A stretch of 64,000 nt of DNA from Nephrocerus scutellatus. Its lineage: Eukaryota; Arthropoda; Insecta; Diptera; Pipunculidae. Of this stretch, positions 56,902 through 64,000 are shown one piece after another. The notes beneath the pieces are model-generated. The model was not told the DNA's origin and ran no database searches. It saw only the letters and a list, made by a program, of their open reading frames with translations. Location: positions 114,668,930-114,732,929 of the forward strand of contig OX352762.1 in the NCBI GenBank assembly GCA_947095585.1, given 5' to 3'. Every line of letters starts with the position of its first letter. Position 1 is the stretch's first letter. The translations under genes were made by a program, and so were the position numbers.

Positions 56902-58290
56902 TTAAGCTAATAAATATATAGCCCTTATATTAGCTTTGTCACATCGTTCAAAATACAAAAGCAGAAGATGTAAGACGTACAAAATTTCGAATAATTCAGT
57001 GTTTGGACACAATACAGAGAGAGGTTTAAACAAATAGCCAAATACGGTTGTCAAATGTTGACCTCGAAGGCAAATCGGAGAAAACGACGTTGGATGCTCT
57101 CGATTCTGGACACATGAATGATATGGGGACCACGCCAGACTAGCGTACTCGAGAAAGGGACGGACAAAGGTAATGTAGAGAGATCTTGTCACGTAAGGGT
57201 TGGAAAATTCTTTGGACCACCGTTTGACAAAGCCAAGTGATGAGTTGGCTTTAAGAATTATTTCATCAATATGAGAACGGAAGTATAGTTTCGAGTCGCA
57301 CAATATGCCGAGGTCACGAAAAGATTGCATGCAAGCGGGATATAGGTTGACCGTGGAGAAGGTAATGTCTGGGAGGGGGTTTGTTGTACTTACGTGATAG
57401 GGTAATAGATTGACATTTGGAGATATTGAGATCTAAGCAATTTTGGAGGCCATCAGGTCGAAAAATTGTATAGGTCTTGTTGAAGGAGATATGTGACGAA
57501 GAAATGGTTTTGAAAGATTTGGTATCGTCAGCGTAAATTGCGAGCGCGGAATGTTTGTTTAATCAAGACTCAGGATCATTTATAGTTGGGATGAAGAGAA
57601 GGGGGCCTAGATGGCTACCTTGTGGGACTCCAGAGGTTGCCAAGAATGCGGACGATAGGACGGACCTGAAGCGAACACTATAGAGACGGTTTTCCAGATA
57701 AGAAGATACACATTTTAACAACATGGATTCAAAGCCGAGGACAGACAATTTAAAGAGGTGTGAAATCAGTTGCAGCAACGTCAACTCCGTTTCCACTCTC
57801 TAAGGCTGAAAGGGCGAAAGACATGAATTTAACAATATTAGTGGTGGTTGATCTACCTTTCAGAAAGCCATGTTGGGTGGGGGAAATAAGTGACTTGCAG
57901 TGGAAGCTTAAGGCTTCGTATAAAATACTTTCGATTCGGTTTGGGTATATGGGAAAGTTTAGCAATGGGGAAATAGTATACTTCATTGATCCTTTTTTGT
58001 GTATCGGGGTTATGAAAGAGGTCTTCTAAATCTTGTGAAATGGATAGGCAAAAGAGCTAAGAAAGTGGCAGGCAGAAACTGGTCAAAATTTTTTAAGAAA
58101 TATAGCGGGAAGGCCATCTGGGCTGGGTGAGAATTCATCATTAAGTTTTTGTTACTTATCTTCGATAGCAGTAGGGTCAACAGTTTTAGAGAGAAAGGGG
58201 CTATAGGAGAAGTTAATTAGGTAAGAGTGGTCAGGTAGGAAGGGGCTGTCGGCGAAAGATAGCGCTGGTAGAGAGAGTTATAAAGCTGGG
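56902..58290 (-). mobile_element. Non-LTR retrotransposon RT, Jockey/CR1-like
   Basis: Minus strand, 5' at 58290: KSLISPTQHGFLKGRSTTTN (RT finger), IVKFMSFALSALESGNGVDV with TDF (motif A region), SHLFKLSVLGFESMLLKCVS, SYLENRLYSVRF, ATSGVPQGSHLGPLLF (motif B), INDPES, a gap over the catalytic box region, then RDLGILCDSKLYFRSHIDEI, LGFVKRWSKEF, YITFVRPFLEYASLAW (thumb). Frames shift at about 57560 and 57790. In the YADD region (about 57530-57550) the reading is broken. 'SGVPQGSHLGPLLF' is typical of Jockey/CR1 clades. Confidence 0.87.
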
Positions 58291-59345
58291 TGAATTGCAA
58301 GTAAGTACTGAGATAGTTGGAATATTCGGAAAAATAATAAGTATGAAGGTAAGCCGCCTATAACTTATTTCTCTTATTTCTTGATTTTTACCAAGGAGGA
58401 AATGTAGATGAGATTTATGGTGGAGAAGGGTTTATGTCCAAAAAAGTACGAAAAACTATATTTTCCCAGGCCACTATGCAAGTCGGTAACTACCAACCAG
58501 AGTCTATTTTATTTTTGTCAACCTTGTGTTTTTCTTTTCATATTCATATTCATTAAATTCATTCTGCACCTTTTTCTCTTCTCATCACTTCAAGCGCAAA
58601 AAATAAAATTAAACTCACAGAGAAAACATGATATAGTAGTAGTTGTGAACCTGTGAGTGGCAGTGACTTCTCTGGCCAACCAATATACAAATAGGTCGAG
58701 AAATGTTTTTCTGTTTTTTAAAGTTTTTTTTAAGTTTCTATTTTCAAGATAAAACATAAATTTCGTGTGCAAAATATTCTTCCTGCACTTTATTTGATCG
58801 TTCTGAGTTTCTTTTGAATTTTGTGTCTGCCTTGGTGATTTGTCTGCAAGGATATAGATAGCATGTTCGCTGTGTGCATATCTGCACTGGTACTGGACGG
58901 GAACCAAATAGAAAGTACAAGTGTCACTTGCTACGAGGATGAACGCCTTATGGTTTATGGAGCAAAGAATTGCTTAGAGAAGACTGAGGCTATTGTTTTT
59001 GGACTTTCGTCGTTGGGAATCGTGACGGCAGCGCCGGGGATTTATTGTTGCGAACAGACATTCTTTATATATGTAGACTGGTGTGAGTGTGGGTGTTGGT
59101 TGGTATTAGCTGTGAAAAATGTGTAAAAGGTACTGCCACACTTGAAAAAGCCGTACGTCGTATAACTCTTCCACATGCAGATACAACCTAAACGAAAAAG
59201 TCACTTTTTTGATTAATTTAGTTTGGTGCCTTAGTATGTCCAGATCAACTGGCACTGCTGAATTTCAAGCAACAACAATAAACATCCGCGAACTGATAAA
59301 CAGATATTATCACTCCGCCAAGACATAAAATTAGCTCTAAACAAT
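58291..59345. other. No recognised gene
   Basis: AT-rich. Open frames 58863-59126 (plus) and 58590-58907 (minus) carry no recognised motif. Confidence 0.45.
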
Positions 59346-60265
59346 ATAAGCAATTGATACTTAAACATAAAAATCAATTTATAATGGGTGGTGATTTCAA
59401 GGCGAAGCATACGCATTGGGGATTGCGATTAATAAGGTCAAGAACTGCGCTAAAAGCAACTCAACAAACAGGATGCGAATTTATAAAACTGGCAAACCAA
59501 CCTATTGGCCTACGGATAGGGCTAATTCCGCTTACCTCGTCAATTTCTTTATAAAAAAAAAAACAAATATCTGGGGGGGGTGGCTTGCTACAAATAGAAG
59601 AAGGATCAGATGTGGTTTTTAGCGATCGTGTAAATATGAAAAGTGAAAAGAATATCTTTCTCACAAACAAAAACACAGATTGGAATTATTTTAAAGCACC
59701 GCTTGAAGAGGAAATGAACCTTCACACTCCGATATCAAGCAAAGATCAGCTGGATCAGCTGCCTTCACTCAACAGATACAAAGTGCAGCTTGCAAACGTA
59801 CTCCTGTTATGAAAAAAGCAAAAATTGGACGGAGATGATATCCAAACGAAATCTTAAATCTATTATCTGAAAAAGGAAAAAACCAAAATAAATGGCAAAT
59901 TGCAACTAAACCAACTCACAGAATTAGTTCGCATGCAATCAATTATAAAATATTTAGTTCAAGTTCAGCTATAGGCAAAAACTTGGGGAAGTCCATCGAA
60001 TCGCCATCTTAAACTCTGCTTAAAAAAGTACAGCTCATAAACAGAATCTTGCAAATCTTTGATAGATCCATCTACCAAACAGATGCTGCCTAACAATTAG
60101 TTAAAAAAAAGCTTCTCATCACCTGATTTATCCATTTTGAAAGATAAATTCAAAATTAAGGAATGTTGAGCAGTGCAGGAAAAAATACAACCCCACTGTG
60201 ATACCGGATGACAGCATTTACGATGCGACAAATGAAACGGAAGTAATTTTTTCGCAGTGCAATAA
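59346..60265 (+). mobile_element. Jockey-like LINE endonuclease to linker fragment
   Basis: IMGGDFKAKHTHWGLRLI is the conserved 'GGD.NAKH..WGSR' motif of the AP-type endonuclease of Jockey-clade elements. A second frame continues TGKPTYWPTDRANSAYLVNFF (the 'G.PTYWPTD......LDFF' motif). Then VVFSDRVNMKSEKN and NKNTDWNYFKAPLEEEM (linker), followed by broken sequence with weak resemblance to the pre-RT region up to about 60265. No RT domain found. Confidence 0.83.
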
Positions 60266-61974
60266 TTAGTGTAGAACTTGAGCGCTCAAACACACCGGAT
60301 CCAGCGGGGAATTCCAATGTTCACGACGATGACGGCTATGTCGACGACGATGATGACGATGATGCTGACACGTGAAGCTACCGGCGGCGGCACTGTGTGT
60401 TCATTTATGTCCTTTCAGACAAAGAGAATGCAAACGAGCGAATCAGATTTTTACACGAAAAAGTAAAACACAACCATGTCCATGCGATCGCAACAGAACC
60501 TTTCCTTCATCTTCCGGTTGTTGTTCTTCTGCTTATTTTTCTAAAATGAGACTTCCTGTTGTTTTTCGTGTTTTTTCTTTACTATCTAATGTTGTTGCTG
60601 GGATATTTTACCTTTCGTCAACGTCCTTTGTCGCGAGACATTCTCTTTAATTAATGGCATCACATTTCATCGGTCCCTTTGCATGACTGCTGATGAAGTG
60701 CGGCTCATTGACTTTTCTGCGTGATGTTGCGATTTCACTGTCGGGCTAAGTCCTAAAACTCTAGTGTAGTGGTACGTCAGAGTCGTCTATCTGTCTGGGC
60801 AGCACACTATGCAGATGAAGTAGAAATAATTCAATTTGTATCGTATAAAGCGAAAATTCTTCTAAAAAACAAGTTTCGTATTTGTGAAAAAGGACACACT
60901 GCACACTCACAAGTGCCATAACCTAATTAGATTATCGCAGATGGATTCTCCTATGTATTTGCTTGTTTGATTATTTGATCGGGCTTTTCCTCTTCAAAGG
61001 ATACCCAGGAAGAATTTCAGTCCTTATTTTCGTAAATTAAGTTAAGTCAACCGGAAAGGTGTTAACTTAGGCACAGCCACTCAGAGTTATTTTTAGTGTC
61101 GTCAGTACGCAATTAGTTTAACCCACAAGAGAATTGAGAATTGGCAAGTGCATTCCAAATGCGACCCAATACCTATGTCAGATGTCACTGACGCCAATCT
61201 GATTGTATTCGTACTATCTCTTTAGTTATACATTAGAGGGTTAAAAAAAACTAATTAAAACAATTGCTAACATGGAATTACAAGATCACTTAATGGGTAT
61301 GCATATACGTCGTACTACTTGAACAAATTTTTATGTCGCATCGTTCCTTAATGTAAAAATAGCTAAGATAAATCTTGTTAGGGATGAGAGAAAAATGTTC
61401 AACCATAAGTATACATCGAATGCATTTACCTACAACCCCCATCCAATATTTGAACGGCAAATCTATCCACTTCGCTGACATAACACAATGCAAAATTATT
61501 TACTGCTCTGATGACTGATGTCACAATGACTCGAACAACGCAACTTATCCTCTGGCTATAGTGAGTAACCCTTAACTTGTCATCGCAGTGTGCCGGTCAT
61601 AATTCCAGTGTCCTGTCCAAGCTCGGTCGTATTAAAAAAAGGGACAAAAAGTTGACAATTCGTCCAGATTTGTGCTTGTGTCCTGTCCTGGCCCTGGTGT
61701 TAGTTCTGTGTCGCGTCCATCACATCCATTCGGCACAAAAGGAAACAAATTATTTTCAGTCAACCGATGCCACACTGTGTGAAAAATATTGTCATGACCG
61801 AGAGGACATATCGTACAGGTGCTGATGTGCATAAAGAAAATTGACCGACGGAGTGCAATTCGTTAAATATTTTTTTAAACGAATTTTTTCAGGTTCTCCG
61901 TGGGGTTTTATTGGGATTTTATTTACATCTGTTAACATATGACATTTCTTGTTTATTCTTTTATTCTAGACATT
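60266..61974. other. No recognised gene
   Basis: A GAC/GAT triplet patch lies at 60325-60365; the rest is AT-rich. No transposon or exon recognised. Confidence 0.5.
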
Positions 61975-63590
61975 TAGATAGATAGATATATCGATTTTAT
62001 TCATTTACAATAATTTATTAACAAAATACAAGTTTATAATTCTTAAATGACTAAAAAGTCGTCTGCCCGAGGTTGACGATACTGTTGATGTTGATGTTCA
62101 AAAATATTCTTCGAATATCGCTCTTCTGTATCTTAATGCATTTTGACAATAGTTGTGTAGTTTGTTCCAGTTCGTGCCGTTTAAAATCATCACCATATCT
62201 TCCTCCTGCAGGGTTCCCTTATCAAAAATCTGACACCTAATTTCGATTATAATTGCACACCTGCCCAAGAAATGAAAGATGTCGGCTCTCTCTCGTAGAT
62301 TACATAAGGAACATATGACTGGTAAATCTTCAGGTATGAAATTCAGGTTCATAATTTCTCTTCATGCCTTAAAAATTGAGGATATTACTTCGATCGAGTA
62401 GTTATCGCTGAAGTAGTTATTTTATGTTATGATGTTATCTTTATGCATTTTCTCATCCAGCTTCATAGTAAATTATACAGTTCCTTCTTCCAATTTAGTC
62501 TGCTTCCCCGGTATTTAAATTGAGAGTGTGTCTGCAGGAATCTGCAAGTAACTGCCTTTCATCAAACCAAAGTATTTTTGCCTCTATAATGTACTCCGAT
62601 ATACGTTTAGCCAACCTTTCCTGGTCCAAGGGGAGCGTTTTCAATATATAATCAAAATGAAGTTTAAGGGTATTCATAAATACCCGGGGGAAAGACCAGT
62701 CTCAACTAGAAGCATACTATTTGGTGTGATTTGAGGCAGATTAGTTATCCGTTTCAAAATCAGTTTTTCCAATCCCAACCCCGTGCCGCATACAGCAAGA
62801 CTGATTTAGAAACCACGTGAAATATCTGATATTATACTCTAAAGGATATGTGCCTATCTTCCCAACAGTTTTTCCAAGCTGCACTAATGGCTGACTATGC
62901 TTCTCATTGAGATGTTCTTCCATATTCATGTTATTGGAGATATTGATACCGAGGTATTTGTAGGATTTACCTATTTCTACTTCTTGACCGGCAAAAAACC
63001 ACTTTCTATTTTTCGCATATCGTCCTCCTCCCTTTCTGAACACCATGATATTGGATTTGGTTATATTGACCCTTAGTCTCCACTCCTCGCTGTATTTTTA
63101 TAACCTGTTTATCATTCTCTGCTAGCTCTCCGGTGAGTCCGCAAGTGGAACTAATTCATCTGCATATAGCAGATCTTTAATGGAAATTCCACCAATTGTT
63201 ATACCCCCACATAGAGCATCTGCTATGTCATCAATAAACATCACAAATCCTTGTGGGCTAAAGTTGCATCCTTGTTTTACCCCCATTATTGTTTCAAAGA
63301 AATCTGATAATTGCTTTCCATCCCATACGGCTGAAGACGTATTTTCATATATTTTTTCGATCAGTTTTCCAAACTTTCTGGATAGCCCGTGTTTGTACAG
63401 TTTGTAGAAGAGTGCACTTCTGTCTACTGTGTCGAAAGCCGCCTTGATGTCTACGAAGAACGCATATAATTTTTTCTTTCTTCTAATGTAGTTCAGCTCA
63501 ATTGTTGTGAGTATGAAGATTTGGTCCGTTGGCGAGTAATTTGCTCCAAACCCCGCCTGAAACTCAGATAGCAAGTGATTTTGCTTTTAG
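61975..63590 (-). mobile_element. 5'-truncated LINE, RT to 3' end
   Basis: Minus strand. Open 63574-63122: LSEFQAGFGANYSPTDQIFI, KKLYAFFVDIKAAFDTVDRS (motif A, FVDIKAAFD), MGVKQGCNFSPQGFVMFIDD (motif B) and DLLYADELVPLADSPES (YADD changed to YADE). Then 63046-62741: KWFFAGQEVEIGKSYKYLGI (thumb). Then 62677-62495 and 62352-62098: the C-terminal part with a Cys/His finger, CSLCNLRERADIFHFLGRC. The 3' UTR ends in AATGAATAAAATCG then (TATC)n at 61975-61992. Four frames over about 1.5 kb mean only a few lesions. It is probably cut off at its 5' end at about 63590. Confidence 0.9.
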
Positions 63591-64000
63591 TTTCGTTTCG
63601 ATCTGGTTTCAATTTTGCTGCTAGCTCATAAGTACTTTCAAAAACCACTCGCAGCTTCAAAGCACATATTGGAACAAATCAAAGCAGCTTTATATCATTT
63701 CTAAACTTCTTCAAATCCTGGAATGTTCATGTGTTTGGAACAAAGAAGATGCTACTTACACAAGATAACAACCAACTGCCAGTGTGTGTGTGTTGCATCA
63801 CCTTAAGCACACCATAATATACAGTACACATGTTATGGCCTATTATCGAGTTCACTTCTACTTGAATATTCTGCAATGCATCGTTTGTGTTTTCTCTCCC
63901 CATATCCGATGTTTCTTTGCAACTTTGTGGGGAAACCTAACAAGTGCGTGAACTACGGAGTATTGTGAGATTTGCCTTTGAGTGTATGTGACCGACCAAT
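63591..64000. other. No recognised gene
   Basis: AT-rich with a (GT)n run at 63782-63791. The luna first coding exon was looked for here and elsewhere upstream and not found. Confidence 0.5.

Noticed and set aside
56610..56921. 103-codon frame with a hydrophobic N-terminus
   Set aside because: No recognised family and it runs into the tail of a minus-strand LINE at 56902.
59572..59581. G-run as a regulatory element
   Set aside because: A lone homopolymer inside a decayed LINE.

Overview
The window looks like genomic DNA from a fly, probably a schizophoran dipteran. It is AT-rich, full of simple repeats and decayed transposons, and contains exons of an insect KLF6/7 (luna) gene. The species cannot be named from sequence alone. 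Only one host protein-coding gene is supported: luna, on the minus strand. Two internal coding exons are visible at 8032-9334 and 7336-7473. They join in frame (phase 1) and end inside the first zinc finger region at the splice point typical of KLF6/7 genes. I found neither the short first coding exon (expected at higher coordinates) nor the exon(s) for fingers 2 and 3 (expected at lower coordinates). The rest of the window is therefore probably luna intron: at least 54 kb upstream and at least 7.3 kb downstream of the visible exons.

The one intact mobile element is a complete 5.46 kb Ty3/gypsy-type LTR retrotransposon (41833-47294, minus). It has two 393-bp LTRs that look identical by eye, a 4-bp target duplication, a tRNA-Trp-type primer site, a CHCC-finger Gag and an open Pol. 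It resembles the CsRn1/Kabuki clade. Gag and Pol overlap, and the overlap carries an A AAA AAC slippery heptamer followed by a possible H-type pseudoknot, the textbook layout for -1 frameshifting.

Everything else is mobile-element debris and repeats. Several non-LTR families are present as broken copies. Family A (RT with a TGATGATGA-type 3' tail) is at 0.1-0.5, 10.1-11.3, 13.0, 30.0-31.1 and 39.3-39.5 kb. Family B (Jockey/CR1-like C-terminus with a shared 3' tail) is at 1.3, 3.1, 18.5 and 23.5-24.5 kb. Family D (RT plus RNase H) is at 20.4-20.6 and 26.3-27.8 kb. Single copies lie at 33.6-34.6, 50.3-51.4, 51.4-51.8, 56.9-58.3, 59.35-60.3 and 62.0-63.6 kb. DNA transposon relics include mariner (17.5-19.2 kb, with two later insertions), two other Tc1/mariner-like fragments, a hAT/ZBED fragment and a piggyBac-like fragment. 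A tRNA-derived SINE is present in five copies, two of them forming an inverted pair at 24.5-25.0 kb.

Tandem structure is also rich. It includes a roughly 21-copy 7-bp array inside a higher-order repeat (21.2-21.6 kb), a 128-bp tandem duplication that looks perfect by eye (40.5 kb), a roughly 150-bp tandem array (17.2 kb), a roughly 640-bp G/T-only skewed tract (14.24-14.88 kb), and a dispersed element carrying roughly 135-140-bp satellite-like monomers (33.4, 38.5, 53.7 and 54.8 kb). No prokaryotic genes, CRISPR array, rRNA or convincing functional tRNA were seen. All calls rest on reading motifs by eye, without alignment or database search.
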